64,000 nucleotides of DNA from Sthenelais limicola. Its lineage: Eukaryota; Annelida; Polychaeta; Phyllodocida; Sigalionidae. Shown here in pieces: positions 1 to 13,900 of this stretch. The notes under the pieces were generated by a model. The model saw only the letters and a program-made list of their open reading frames with translations, made no database searches and was not told the DNA's origin. The DNA is taken from the NCBI GenBank assembly GCA_942159475.1, contig OW804097.1:38204298-38268297 (forward strand), given 5' to 3'. Every line of letters starts with the position of its first letter. Position 1 is the first letter of the stretch. Made by a program: the position numbers and the translations under genes.

Positions 1-1276
1 GATTCTGTTTCTCACTGTAACCTTTCCCCTGATGCCTTCACACACTTTCAATGAGTGATCAATCAAGTAAACATTGGGAAACAGTGACTGATCAGGGCTC
101 GAAAAAATGTATCTTGGAGATCTTTTAAATAATTAGCAACATTCGAAATAAGAGCTTGTCCTGGCCATTTGGCAAGTGAAGTGAATTAAAATCCCAGGTT
201 TGATTTCCATTGTTTTCACATTAACGATTAATCATTATGAAAAACTCTTTAAATATTTCATCTTATTCTACAACTTGCTATCTTTCATTTCTTGATTTTT
301 TCATATCACATCAACTATCAACGATTGTATGCATTTTATTCTATGTTTTGTTGTCACAGAAAAATATTTTTTCTTTATTAAATGCTTACCCTAAAATCAT
401 GGCGAAACCATCGATTATTCCTCATTATTTCTTTATGACAATTATCAAATTTGAACTTGAAATAATGATTAACATAGCTGCAGCTTCGAAAGTTTTTACC
501 CATTGTTTAAATAATATTTTTACCCATTGTTTAAATAGTATTTTTGAAACACGGTTACAATTTTTTTCAAACCTTTTAATTTTAAAAACATAAGTTTTTC
601 AATGGGGTTATGGAAATATTGCATCTGCTGGGAGTATTTAAATGTATCGATATGATACCTAGCACTACCGTAGTAGCTTTCCCTTACCTCAAGCCTCGCA
701 TCAACAACAATAATTTCAGTCAGATATATTTGTCTAGATAATAAAGATATATTACAGTGTTATAACCAGATTTGTTTTGCTAGAGTCAGTGGGGCCATGT
801 TGAGATCCAAGCCAAATTCTACAAATACACTTTAAATGTTGCATTTGAGATGAATGAATATACTTCTTAGTTCCTGTATCTGAAGGATATTTTACAGAAT
901 CGGATCTACAGAATCGGCCCAGTTCTAAGTTTAAATATATGAAAGATCATATATATATATGCCTTCCAAAGCCTTGAAAAATCAAATTGAAATACATGTA
1001 CTGAGATCCATATTTTTTATGTCGAAAATTCAGAAGGTACCTATTTTGAAAAGGGGCATACTGGCATGGTTGTTTTAAAAAGTCAACTGTTTCCTTATAC
1101 AATATGTAAGATTTTGAATTGTATCTGCTGTTTAAAATATCCTCCTCTGTTTCTTTGATTTACAGTTTCTTATGCTTTAATAAAAAAAATCCCGGGCAAC
1201 CATATTTAATGGCTGGGCAACCACTTCTGAGGTCTTGGTTGCCCACCGGGCAACCACATTTTTTAGCGATTTGGGA
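1..1276. other. AT-rich, no feature recognised
   Basis: Open frames are short and AT-biased with no domain. A 20-bp block tttttacccattgtttaaat is duplicated at about 494-533. Confidence 0.5.
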
Positions 1277-1521
1277 TACCCTGTCTATGAAGACAGACTG
1301 AGGTAGGAAAGTTAAAATAGATCCACGGGGATGATAAAAGGGCAGTCGATCTATAGGCGAGAGAGGAGTGCTGCTAGAGAGGGAGAGAAAGATAAATAAA
1401 TAAGAGATATAGCAGATAGACACATATTGACAGAAAGACAGATGTAGTTGGTCATAGAGGATGGGAGAGGAGATAAGGGAGGTGTACAGAGTATGAGGAC
1501 AGAGGCATGCTCAAATAGCAT
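1277..1521. repeat. Direct repeat, copy 1 (~240 bp)
   Basis: The block from gtctatgaagacagactgag to catgctcaaatagc recurs at 2264-2502 with few differences. The sequence between is GA-rich. Unit spacing is about 0.99 kb. Confidence 0.9.
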
Positions 1522-2263
1522 GGAAATGAAATGAAACTAGACATACATTTTAAGGAAATGACCCTCTAGAAGGCTCTTACAGACTGACAAAAGTGAACTA
1601 TTGATTGGAAGGGAGAGGAGATAGAGGAAAGATAAGCTTCAGACTCTTTCTTGAATATGCAGAGAATATAGGAGGCAGAGTATACTAGCCAATGGCTCAC
1701 ACCTGACACCCGATGATTCATGGAAGAACTAGAGCTAGCACTGTTAATTCCTGCATTTCCCACCAGACTCCACCACAACTCAAGTGCCTCACCACATGGG
1801 CTTTCAGAGGTGGAGAAGAAGGGTGGGTTATGGGGAGACATAGAGATAGAAAGAGAAGAAAGAGGAGAAAGGAAAGGTGGATTCAGAAGAGAGACAGGAA
1901 CAGAAACAGAGACTAGGGATGGATTTTGGAGAATTACAGGGAGATAGTTTGTGATACATCTTTAGAGTAGAGGATGACACACAGACAGAGATGGACTTAA
2001 CAGGGAGAAGGAATTCTGTGGTTCACTGGATAATCTTCCTCTTCCATGTCTATCGGGATTTTCCATGTCAAGGACCTTTAAAGGGGAAGGAACAGAACAG
2101 AGAGGACAAGGGATTGAGGAATTCAGCCAGGGGTTAGGAAGGAGGAGGTTGATGGGATAGGAAAAATAACTAAGGGGAGGGAGGATAGAAAGGGCTAGGG
2201 AAGGGGAGAGGAAGAAGAGATTGTGTGCATGGAAAATTGTGCAGAGCAAGAGTGATTAGAGGG

Positions 2264-2502
2264 GTCTATGAAGACAGACTGAGGTAGGAAGGTTAAAATA
2301 GATCCAGGGGGATGATAAAAGGGCAGTTGATCTATAGGGGAGGGAGGAGTGCTGATAGAGAGGGAGATAAAGATAAATAAATAGGAGATATAGCAGATAG
2401 ACACATTTTGACAGAAAGACAGATGTAGTTGATCATAGAGGATGGGAAAGAAGAAAAGGGAGGTGTACAGGGTATGAGGACAGAGGCATGCTCAAATAGC
2501 TT
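2264..2502. repeat. Direct repeat, copy 2
   Basis: Second copy of the block at 1277-1521, both on the same strand. Confidence 0.9.
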
Positions 2503-3039
2503 ACATTCTAAGTTTTTTTTGTTTTTTTTAAAGGTTTTATTCAACATAGGCTGCCATCGGGGCTCATACAATTCTAGATGACATCAATGTCGCGTCCCTT
2601 GTAATATCTAAAAAAAAAAATCTTGAATTTTCTCTAACTCATCATCAACAATTTTGATCTATCAGATGGTTATCATTTATACAATATCGACTCAAGCATG
2701 ATTTTTAAACGCAAAACTTTACGAGTTAAAAAAACAAAACTTTCTACCGAGACCTTGAGCTACCTCATGGAACTGAATGCCATTTTAGAATGTAAGCTCA
2801 GAAGACCTTACATTCTACATTAATACATTTAATTAAAGAAAACATACAGGGTGGGTTGCTACCATAGAGCAAGTAAAAACATGGTCGACGTAAGAAATGT
2901 GTAATTCTAAATTATATCCCATTCTTCATAGCTACTTTTACTCCGGGCTAATCATAGCCCAAACTAATCCTGGGTATACCTTAGACATTTAAATGAGCTT
3001 TCAAATGTTTAGCAGGGACAGGGACTAAGTTTTATATAG

Positions 3040-3269
3040 GGGTCAGATCGTCAGAAAATGTAAAATCGGCAACTCTACACATTCAGGAAATTTGGTTTAA
3101 TTCTGCTGAAAAATGGTAAATTCTAGGTGTATCTGAGTATATTTGGTTGGGGTTGATTAAAACTGCATTGTGTTGAAGTGTATTTTGAACCTAATTTTTG
3201 GCTTAAATTTGGGTTATTTGAGAGGATTATTGAAGATGAATTGTTGTACATTTTCTGAAGATTTCACCC
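3040..3269 (+). mobile_element. MITE-A, hybrid ends
   Basis: Left end GGGTCAGATCG type, right end ...GATTTCACCC type. Flanks ATAG/TTAG. Confidence 0.85.
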
Positions 3270-5113
3270 TTAGGGTCTCTGGTAGGGCCTATGTGGTGGA
3301 GTCTACGGACACTGCCGGCACCTAGTGTTAAAGTCAAACACTAATATACCGGTAGCCAACTGGTACGATTCAGGTGGTGACTTTGTGAACAAGGGGGGCA
3401 ATACTAGAATTACATGGGATTGATTCATTTTAAAGACTTTATTATTATAGCATTAGATTAAAATATTATTTATTCTAAAAGCATGAGACATTAAGCTGGA
3501 AATTACCATGTCAGATTTTTAATTCTGCACTATAGCCCTACGTATGTATACTTTTTTTAAGTGGCCCATATTGCCATTTTTATTTCTGATGCGAGTTTAT
3601 GTCCCTTCGCTATGATGAATTCGTTTTAAACATTTATTTCTTTTCCAAGCCTAGATTTCATCTGAGAGAATTTGGTCCTTAAAATATGTTCATGTTTAAA
3701 AGTACGTTTTCCCCATGGTTTTCTTCTCCCTTCTGCTTCTCCCCTCCTTTCCCCCGCCTCCTTCTCTTCCCCAAAATCCAATGAAAATTTAAATGATACT
3801 TCAAATTCCTTTAACAGGAGTGTATCAAAGATGTTGAAATCTTATAATTTTTTCGAATTTCTCAGCTTAATGAATACAAACAGGAAAAGAGACAAAAATA
3901 TACATTGTATTTACACTATTTCGGCCGGATTTCAGCCTATCGTCACAAAATATACTAAATGTGCAGTGGTGGCCATTTGTTCATGATCTGAATTTCTTAT
4001 GACCGTCAGTAGGCTTACTTGAATTCTTTATGGGTTATCTAATTCAATGTCTGTGACGTAACACCTGGTTTGTCCCCAAACCGTCAGGATAAAAATGTGT
4101 CATAGTAAATATCCCATATATCCAACATTTTTCTTTTCCAAATATCATTTCCTTTTCTAAGATATTCCAACACATAATCAACATGACTTATGGATATCTT
4201 AATATCCGAAGAGGTACTATCTTGGATTCCTTTTTGACAGAAAGACAGACATGTCAAATGCCTGAGGGACTCCTTCATTTGTATATACTACTATGTGGTG
4301 TTTGACTATTAGCTAGTAGTCTAGCACTAAGTCCCTTAGGCTATTCTCATAGACCAGAAATCAGACTAAAGTGAAGTTGGTTATTAGATGAAAAGATTAG
4401 ATGAATGGTTATTAGATTTCCTTTATTTTTAAGAAACATTATTTTAGGAATTGTTTTAAAAGTATTGCCTTTAAATTAATGGCTATGAGTTGATAAATTT
4501 CATTTCTACACATATATTGATATGTATAAAAAATAATAAATAATCAAGGTGCGCTAGTCTATCCATGACAGAAAGGAAAGGAGCAAAAAGAACAAATACG
4601 ATCAGTGTCATGGGATCCGATCACTGTCATGGGATTTGTGCGATGTGCAATAGCAGCAGATGACACAGGTCATGGGTAATAGGGGAGTCGTCGTAGTAAA
4701 AAGACTCCTTGTAATGGGTGAAAAGATCTCTGTAATGAAGAAATAGTCGGTGCCATGAATCTCTTTGTTTTGTAATAGGAAAAGGTGTGTTAGTAATATA
4801 TTTTGGCTATGCGTAATATGTGAAAAAAAAGAGGAAAAGTCTGCAATATTACATATATCGTACAGATGACGACTCTGGGACGCAACAACGCTCACAACTT
4901 TAAATCGAGATTAAATTCGGTTAGGCTACTTTTCTGCCCACTTGAGTGAGAGGGCAGCACTCTATCGTGGTTCGACCATTTTCTCAATAGGTGGGGCTGC
5001 TATAGCCTTCTTCCCCATTCACTAATACTTTATATTCTAGATATCTATAGGCTCTTGAATGAAAATATAATGCCGGTGATTCTTATATTGCCATACTTAT
5101 TATATACGATTAA
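3270..5113. other. No gene recognised
   Basis: AT-rich sequence. Short open frames show no domain. Confidence 0.5.
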
Positions 5114-5242
5114 GACTCGGCATTCTAATGCGAATATAATTACATTTTGCGGTTTTAATGGAATTATAATGACACTTGGCGGTTTGAGGTGAGAGGCTTT
5201 CCCTCCGTTTGAAGTGACTCTCTCAACTTTGGGCCTAGACTG
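5114..5242 (-). mobile_element. MITE-B, truncated
   Basis: Ends ...gggcctagactg; other end missing. Confidence 0.85.
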
Positions 5243-7400
5243 GATAGAAGGAAATGGAAAACACAAGAGAGATCAGTTTTATATATAGTTTATTATCCAT
5301 TTGTTGAATAGGATACAGCTTCAGGACGATTATATGAGAATAATTGCATATGGATGTGTATGGTCTTCGTACGACCCTTTTACATAGGAAAATGAAAAGA
5401 ACAATTTGTATTCATCTAGTCCCTTCCTTAAGCTACAATTATGAACGTAGAATATTTTAGTTTTTCCAGACACAATGTAAACATTCGTAATGAAGCCAAA
5501 ATTTAAAATTATACCAAATATCCACAAAATTGTTAGCCAACTTGAAAAAAAAACCTCCATAATTTCCACAAATATCTAATATAGTGAGAAGCCACAAGAC
5601 TTTGGGCTAAAAGATAAGTCATTACGGCCAAAATGTCTATATATTTATATATATTATGTATACATCAGGCACTTCCAATCATTTTTTTGCATTAACATTC
5701 CATTCACTAAATCACCAGTGAATGTAGACTCCTCGGGAAAAAATATCAGAAGCAGAATAGGTTTCTTAATCATATTATTGAGACATTTGCTCTACATGTA
5801 CTGCATGTTAACACAACACTTACGGTAACCACTAAAGGGTACGGTATTATCACTACCACTAATACGGTATCTCCCCCTAGAAAAATGAAATGCCATCAAA
5901 GAATTTATCCCAAGGTCGCATGCAAGTATAAATTGTATACAATTCTATACATGGCATACAAACCTTATTTTCCAAAAGGTAGTAAAAGTGCCTATAGCAG
6001 GACTGGTACAAAAAGCAGCAAATAATATTGCAGCTTGCTCGTAATTTGTATGCACCTTTTCTATACACAACAGCAACTAACTATACACAGGCAAGGGGAA
6101 TGAATATCTTACATAAAATGGTAGGTGATATATTTTTCATTCACAAAGTATATTATTTCTTTTTTGCGTACACTTACTAAATGTAGTGAGTGTGTGGGTG
6201 TGTCGGAAAATGTGATATAGTTTTTTATTAAAAAAAAAAAAAGTTTTACATTACACCGACAGAACCAAATAATCATGTATTGGAAATTAATCCCTTCAAG
6301 GAATAGCCCCAACCCACAGTCTCCTACACTTTCTATAAATAAAAACACTAACATTCTTCTCCTCCAGGGGCCTTATAATAGAAGGGATGATGACAATTTA
6401 CACAAAATAATGACTCATACATAATAATTGGTACGAAAACAATAAATAATATTTTGAGTAACATGGAAAACAGAGCCTCCTCCTTTTTGGTATGATGACA
6501 GATTTCAAATATTTTCTGAATATATATGAACACATCTTGACAGTTCAATACTGATTTCATAATTTACAGATTATGATAGAAATATCTTATATATTAGACA
6601 GGTAAATATATATTATAATTTCATACACGTGTATATATATTATATATATATAGGTTATGTTGGCATCGCAAGTAATATTTATTTATTCTCAAACGGACTT
6701 CGTATTCTTCTTCTCAAACTAAAAATCTTCACAGAACGCAGCAGATAAACCCTGTACCATTGGTCAATGACTGAGAATATTTTTTTCAAATAGGGCCAAT
6801 CGACTATGCATACAAAAATATCACCGATATCGCAACGTATGCATTCCTTTATTACGATGAAGTCCATAGTACGACCCGGACTCGTACATACGACCTGGAC
6901 TCGTAACACTAACAACCACGTACTAATAATGTGTACAAGGTCGCACAAGGTCAAATTTTTCAATTGAAGATACCGTGCATTTCTCAGTTGGCCCCCCATG
7001 TAACTGGGGGCAGGGGGGGGGGGGGGGGGGCGGGGGGGGGGGGGGAGAGATGCGCGTTCTCCGCAAAGTTATCTTCAATAGCCTTCTTACACCTAAACAT
7101 GCTAAGCCTTATTGAAAAGGGGTCTGTCTATAAATCATATTCGATGCTAAACAATTAAGAGCACAAACAAGTGGTAATTTAAGAAAAAGGCAATTATTAA
7201 ACGAGCCTTGATTACTTGGGCAAGAATAAATGGCATTCTCTTAGATAAAATATCACAACATGGAAACATATTCTGGTGGCTATATGATACAACCAAAATA
7301 ATTTTCCATGTATTCTAGAAGATGATGGTAGCTTAACTCTAGTGGACTCGTATCTGAGAAGATTCGTGTTGCACTCAATTGTGACTCCAGTGAAGGACAA
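5243..7400. other. No gene recognised; simple repeats only
   Basis: TA-rich runs near 6630-6652 and an almost pure G tract at about 7008-7044. Frames here are fragmentary. Confidence 0.5.
7008..7044. repeat. Poly-G tract (~35 bp)
   Basis: Nearly uninterrupted G run. Similar tracts lie at about 40806-40836, 48222-48250, 56117-56134 and 59338-59358; C tracts lie at 29763-29776, 43967-43982 and 59038-59057. Confidence 0.8.
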
Positions 7401-7648
7401 TAGGGAGGTTTCGCAAACAAACGTATCTCAATTACGTAACCATATACGTATCTTTTATGTGAATTACGTTGCATTTTTATGTATGAAAAATGAATTGTGA
7501 GATGAAACATTTTGTTTGATATTTTATTGATATTGTTACGTTTTTTCCTGCTATGCTTTGCTGAACCTTTTTCTTCCTTTTAAGGTATGTTTGTATATCA
7601 GAGATACGGATACGTTTACGTATACGTTAGGCGTGCTGAACCTCCCTA
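7401..7648 (+). mobile_element. MITE-D, complete
   Basis: Ends tagggaggtttcgcaa and gctgaacctcccta, downstream of AMBRA1. Contains AATAAA on the minus strand (7528-7523), a possible but unproven poly(A) signal for that gene. Confidence 0.85.
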
Positions 7649-7909
7649 GTATCTTTGCAAACTGCCATTTTATGATCAACATCTGTAATGGCCACGGGAC
7701 AATGCGGATAGAAGATTCCTTGGGGGAATGAAACTATCCGATTAGCAATTAGTAAACTTCATAGACACTCCTCTGAGTATTGACACAAATAAAAACTTAA
7801 TGTATAACTTTGAATAGTCGAGTTTCTTTCTTTTTTAAAAAAAGAAAGCTATGTCTCGCCAAGACACAGACCAAGGAATGGCTCTCCGAACAGGTCCGAT
7901 TCATTCTTT

Positions 7910-8145
7910 GGGTCAGATCTTCCGAAAATGTACAATCGGCAGATCTACACATTTTGTAAATTCTGCTAAATTGGACTGTAAAATGGTCAATACCAGATAC
8001 ATCTGAGTATATTTAGTATTGTGTAGTTTAAAAATATCTGTCCTGCTATGTTAAACTGCATTTTGAAGCTTATTTTTGTCTCAGAATTTGGGTTATTGGA
8101 GAGAATTGGTGAAGGCGAATTGTACATTTTCAGACGATCTGACCC
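7910..8145 (+). mobile_element. MITE-A, just past the AMBRA1 stop
   Basis: Complete copy ending 19 bp from the AMBRA1 stop codon, so probably within the 3' UTR, antisense to the gene. Confidence 0.9.
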
Positions 8146-8164
8146 AGGTGTACAGAGTGGTTAA

Positions 8165-8363
8165 CTACAGGTGTTCAGCTGGGTTTGGACCCTCCGTTTG
8201 AGTGCTGGCAGTTCGGCGGAGGCGATGAATGGTTTGTGTTGAAGTGGATGTAGTTGAGGGAACAGCTATACCCAACATCTGCATGATGTTTCGCCGAATT
8301 GAGTGAGACTCATTGCCCTCCGAGTCGAGATTTCGCTGCGATTTGGGATCTTTTTCATCGTCA
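8165..8363 (-). CDS. AMBRA1: AMBRA1 terminal coding exon with two TQT motifs
   Basis: 199 nt, acceptor tttgtttacag, stop TAG at 8167-8165. The tail has two TQT motifs at 8239-8231 and 8203-8195, separated by nine residues. TQT is a dynein light chain (DYNLL) binding motif. In vertebrate AMBRA1 a pair of such motifs tethers the Beclin-1/PI3K complex to dynein until autophagy is induced. The C-terminal tail after the second motif is only nine residues, far shorter than in human. Confidence 0.92.
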
Positions 8364-10967
8364 CTGTAAACAAGTATCGTCATATGTTATAAACAACGGT
8401 AGACATACAGAGTATTGCTGATATGTTAGATGGTCTCCTGAAAATCTGATCCTAGGTAATATAATATATAGAAACATACAGAAATTAAACATCACCTAAT
8501 AGTATTGATATCAGGCCATTGGTCAATTAATTTCAAATCAGATGGAGAAATGGAGAAAATAACAGAGATATTACATTGTAAAGCAAGACCAATTAAGAAC
8601 AAGTGCGACAGGTAATGTTGCCTTCTAAATCACCTTTAATTAAAGATATACAGTGGGGGGAAATTATCAATTAATTAATTAACTCAGACTCCTGAAGAAG
8701 GAAACGCCTTGGTAGTTTAACCTTTGTGTACTCACCACCTTCCGATAATTAATTAATGAATTAATAAGATTTTAATGTGATAAATCCCCTGAAGAAGACC
8801 ACCAGCTAAGGTCGAAACGCGTAGGGATAAGCCCTAGCATCTCAGCAGATAATAGAATATACAGAAACTGACTGGAGTCTTTTGTTTCTACAGAGTCATC
8901 TAAACACTATTAATCAATTATAATTTATTAATTTATATCACAAGTTTGGGTGCTATCATATAGAAATGAGTGACATCTGCCTATTTGATATGTGTAGACG
9001 TATCAACACATGAGTCAGTGTAGAGCTGCCAATTGTACATTTTCTGAAAATCTGACCCATAAGAGATTTTAATGCTATAATTACCCTGGTCTGCAGATAT
9101 GGAGATCCCCTCTATTGGTGCCATACACAACGCCTTCCCCGACACGGGGCAGCCAACGCGCAGAGTTGACACTGATGTGCGACCGTATGTCCAAGTCACA
9201 CGGATGCATCAAGTCACAGATGTGCTGAAAATATTAACAACAATTCAAGTTTTATTCGAAATTTCGATAAAAGACGAAAGTAATTAACGAAAATATCAAT
9301 AACAATTTAAGTTTTATTCGAAATGACAATGAAATGACGATAAAGGACAAAATTAATTAACGAAAATATCAATAACAATTTAAGTTTTGTCTGGGATAAA
9401 AAAAAACCCACAAAAAAAAACCAATTCAAGTTTTATTTGAAATGTCGATAAAAGACGAAATTAATTAACGAAAATATTGATAACAATTTAAGTTTATTCG
9501 AAAATGTAGATAATTAAAAGACGAAATTAATTAACGACGAAAATATCAATAACAATTTAAGTTTCATTCGAAAATATCGATAAAAGAGGAAATTTGAGAA
9601 TTTTAATTTTAGGTAAAGAAATGAAGGAATTCGGAGGAAATTGTTTCAAAAATAGTGATTTGAGTACAAAGTTTACCTCCATAGAGTCCTCGCCAGCCAT
9701 GGGTTTCTTGAGCTTGTATACCTGAGCCACCATCTGGGGGTAAAATAAACACAGCGGTGAAATAATGGCACAACAATGGCCAACAAACAAAATAAATGTG
9801 ACAGCGAATTCATATAAATCTACCATGTTACGATGTTACTGCATTAGTTAAGAATAGAATAGATAGTAGTTATGAGTCAGATTTTCAGAAAATGTACAAT
9901 TGGCAGCTCTACACATTTAGGAAATTCTGCTAAATTAGGCTGAGAAATGATGAATACCGGGTATATCTGAATATATTTGGTATGGCCTTGATTTAAAGTA
10001 TCAGTTTTGTTATGTTACACTGCATTTTGAAGCTCATTTTTGTCTTAAATGTGGGTTATTTGAGAGGATTGGTGAAGGCGAATTGTACATTTTCTGAAAA
10101 TCTGACCCTTATATATAATCTTGATGTCACTCTCTCTACCTAAATCTTATTTGCATAGTGACATTTATTAGTTAGCAATCAATATTAATTATATGCACAA
10201 TAAAGCATCAATTTTTATCGAAAAATGCGGGGATCTTTTCAACAATATCATAGCTTTTGTTAGTGATCTATCAATAGAGACAACCCCAGACAGAATAGCA
10301 TGGTCCACCCCGTGAGCACTGGTTTTGACTAAATGTTGTCTAGCTGGATCAAAATGTTGAATAATAATTTAAAAAATTTCTCATTACTGGCGTGAATGAA
10401 GGAAGTGGGCTGTGATAGGGGTCAGATTTCCAGAAAATGTACATTTCGCTTTCATCAATTCCTCTTAAATAACCCACATTTAAGACAAAAATGACCTTCG
10501 AAATACAGTTTAACATAACAGATCTGAAACTTTAAATCAATGCGACACCAAATATACTCAGATATACCCGGTATTCATCATTTCTCAGCCTAATTTAGCT
10601 GAATTTACTAAATGTGTAGAGCTGCCAATTGTACATTTTCTGGAAATCTGACCCATATGAAGGAAAGTTAACAATTTCTTTCCTTTGAACCCATTCTTGA
10701 TGTGTGGCTGTGATTCAGTGTTGTAAGACAAACACGCCATAACATTGAGTCATTGAGAAACCTTGACTAAAGATATAAAGATTTAATTCAAATTACCTGT
10801 TTTGGCGTGAAGACCCAAGCCAGTCGTTTGGCAGCCAAACCAACGAGCACAAAGTTACTAAGTGGTGACAGACTGACCGATATTGCATTGGGACCTGAAA
10901 CAAACAAACACGATTTAATTTACCTTTTTTTTAAATAAAAATGTTAAACGTTAAAAAATAAATGGAA

Positions 10968-10999
<32 letters not shown>

Positions 11000-13900
11000 C
11001 GGTTTAAATACAGTCAAATTTATTATACATGCTTTCAATCATGAAAATAGAAAAAAATTGAGTCATAAATTTGAATTTTACCGGTAATCTTAGTAAAAAA
11101 CAGATTGGATGCCATGACAACCCCACGTAAATCACTAGTGAAATACGCACTATGCGTAAATCACTCTAGATACGTTGTTTTCAGAGCAATGCGTGTATAA
11201 TAATTTACTATTAGTTGAACATTGCTAAGTATGAATATCTTTAATTTTTAATTAACTTTAATTAAGTAAATAACCTATTCTATCCTATCATGGTGACAGG
11301 TAAAAGTGCATCAACTGCATAAGAAAGTATTGAAGGAATCGATCTAAATTATTAAATGTCAGATATCTTATAATTTCTTGAATTTGGAATACATTTAATG
11401 AGACTTATTTATCCAGGGGCCATTCATTATTTAAGTCATTCGGTATATATATTGACTTCTTTAATTAGTCATAGGTTAATGTGTAATTGGCACATTTTGA
11501 CGAAGGCAAAACTATTATTTTCAGGCGTCCCACCTACTTACACTGTATCCACCAAAACCCTGACATTTCTTACTGAAAGGTGTCTATTTCTTACTAAAAT
11601 GCGTCCATTTCTTACTCAAATGCGTCCATTTCTTACTAAAATGTGTCCATTTCTTACCAAAATGGGGCCTTATTGAAAATAATCCAAAATCGATTTCATG
11701 TGTCATTTAAAGCTAAAATGCATTTAATGTGACAACTTCTTCAAAAATTCATTTATTCAAGTCGGAGTATGGGTAGTTTTTAAATGCCAACTTCTATAAA
11801 TGACCTTTTTATACTTTATCAATATACAAACCATTAAGAAATTAATACGTGGATGATACACCGATGAAAAAAAATCTATTTGTCATCAATTATCCTACAA
11901 AGGATACACATCCGCTGTAAATTACCATTTTAAAATATTTTTTTTTTCAAAATACGCCGCCAGAACAGAATGATACTAAGATATTTTTATATTATGTCGT
12001 GATGTAATAGTTTTTCAATTGAAATGTTTAAATATGTATTGGCCTTTAATTAAATAATAAAAAAGAACCAGTTAAGAATAATTCACTTACCAAATCCTTT
12101 GGTGAAAAGACATTTTCCGACGGAGTTGGGCTCAAGTGAGAATACGGCAAGAATGGTATCATCGGGGAAGCCGCGGTGACTAGGTACAAAGGTGGATAGA
12201 TACCGACCGTCCTGAGATATGTCGCAACTCGCGTCATTGTGAAGTTTGCAATGTGGTACGATAACGTTGACAGACGCTGCAAGAAAAAGAAGAAATGCAT
12301 CAATTGACTATTCTATTATTACATATATTTAGAATCACAACGGATTCCCCCTGAAGAAGTGCCGGGAGGCACGAAACGTTGGCAATGTACAAATCCGAGA
12401 GAAAAAAAGGTATTGGGTTGATTCAAACAATCTGTTTGGTTAAATTGAACTGTATTTTGAACCTCATTTTTGGCTTAAATTCAGATTATTTGAGAGGTTT
12501 AATGAAGGCGAATTGTACATTTTCTGAAGATTTCACCCATCAGGTAATAAATCTCAGTTAAGAGAGAAAACCCACTCACCATCAGTGATGTCAGGGATGT
12601 GGAATCTAGTAAAGTCCCAGGCCTGGATCCTATGTGTGAGATTGACAATGTTGGAGGCGACTGCAGCCTCTCCTGTACCCATGAAAGCGCCAGCGATGGC
12701 TCGGTTGATTGCGGCCTGTAAGCCATCGTTCTGTCGGTTGATGGTATCGTCCAGAATACTGACCGCGTAGTGCGGATGCAGGTGTCGCCGCTGTAACGTG
12801 TGCCATGTGCGCTGGCGTTCTCTGTCCTGCTGTCTGCGACGAACTATGTCAGCCCTAATACTGAAAATAAATAAATAAATTCATTTCATTTCAAGAATTC
12901 TTTATTTGCATGATTGATGGAAAATTACAATATATAGGTAGTTCAGCCAATAATGATAATAACATCATTTCTTCCGGAGAATGCCTAAGTTACGAATTCC
13001 GATATGACAGCATAAGGTTGTAAATTAGTACAATAAGACAGACTTCAGTCCAGTACAGCACCAAGGTGTAGTCAATAGGGGTAAAGCTCCACCTCAACAA
13101 AGAATAGCTCACAGTTACATACAATTGAAACAGATTTCAGCACAGTACTCATTAATTAACAATTAAACTATCCATTCGATAAGAAATAGTCATTAAAATC
13201 AGTGTTTTTTAAGATAAGCCCCCGTCGGACCATGTACAATTCAGGGGTACAAGGCTAAAATTACCCTAAATGTTCATTGGTGAACATTGGTTCTTAAAAA
13301 AAAATTTTATTGAGCGAAAATTTCAGCATCACATATGCTAAAGAGATAATTAAGATGCTCCAGGACACCAATATATATATTATCATCTGTAATCACAGCA
13401 AACAGAGCAAAGACTAAATTTCCGAAAATATTACGAATGAGCTGAGACACTGAGAATAAAGTATGCTGTATTATAGGGTGAAAGTTGGGAGCATTATCTG
13501 ACCACCTTACTATGTTTTGCTCGAATTGAATTTACAAATCCTTAATAAGAGCAGCTAATATCTATGACTTCAACATTAATTCTACATATTGGCCAGACAA
13601 TAACGTAGTCGAATATCATACAGTAAACAAGGTTTGGCTATGGGCCATACATGAGAAGATGCGTTACCCATTCTGCCTTAAGATTAAGATTAATTGGTCA
13701 TTTGTACGGGTTTCAGTAACCGAAATATCATTTTTTATAATTTTTAGATACTTACCGTAGGAAAGTTTGAATTAAAATTGTGATTTTTATGAGCACCACA
13801 TAGGGTTGAGGGAGTAATATATAGAAAATAGTGCCAGAAACTTACTTTTGGATGTGTCTCTGAACATCTGTGAGTCTGGGTGGATCAGATGATTGTCTCG

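Noticed and set aside
237..593. 118-codon plus-strand open frame
   Set aside because: AT-driven composition and a duplicated 20-bp block; no homology recognised.
11398..11676. Open frame with FLTKMRP repeats
   Set aside because: Explained by a 21-bp intronic tandem repeat; no splice or codon-use support.
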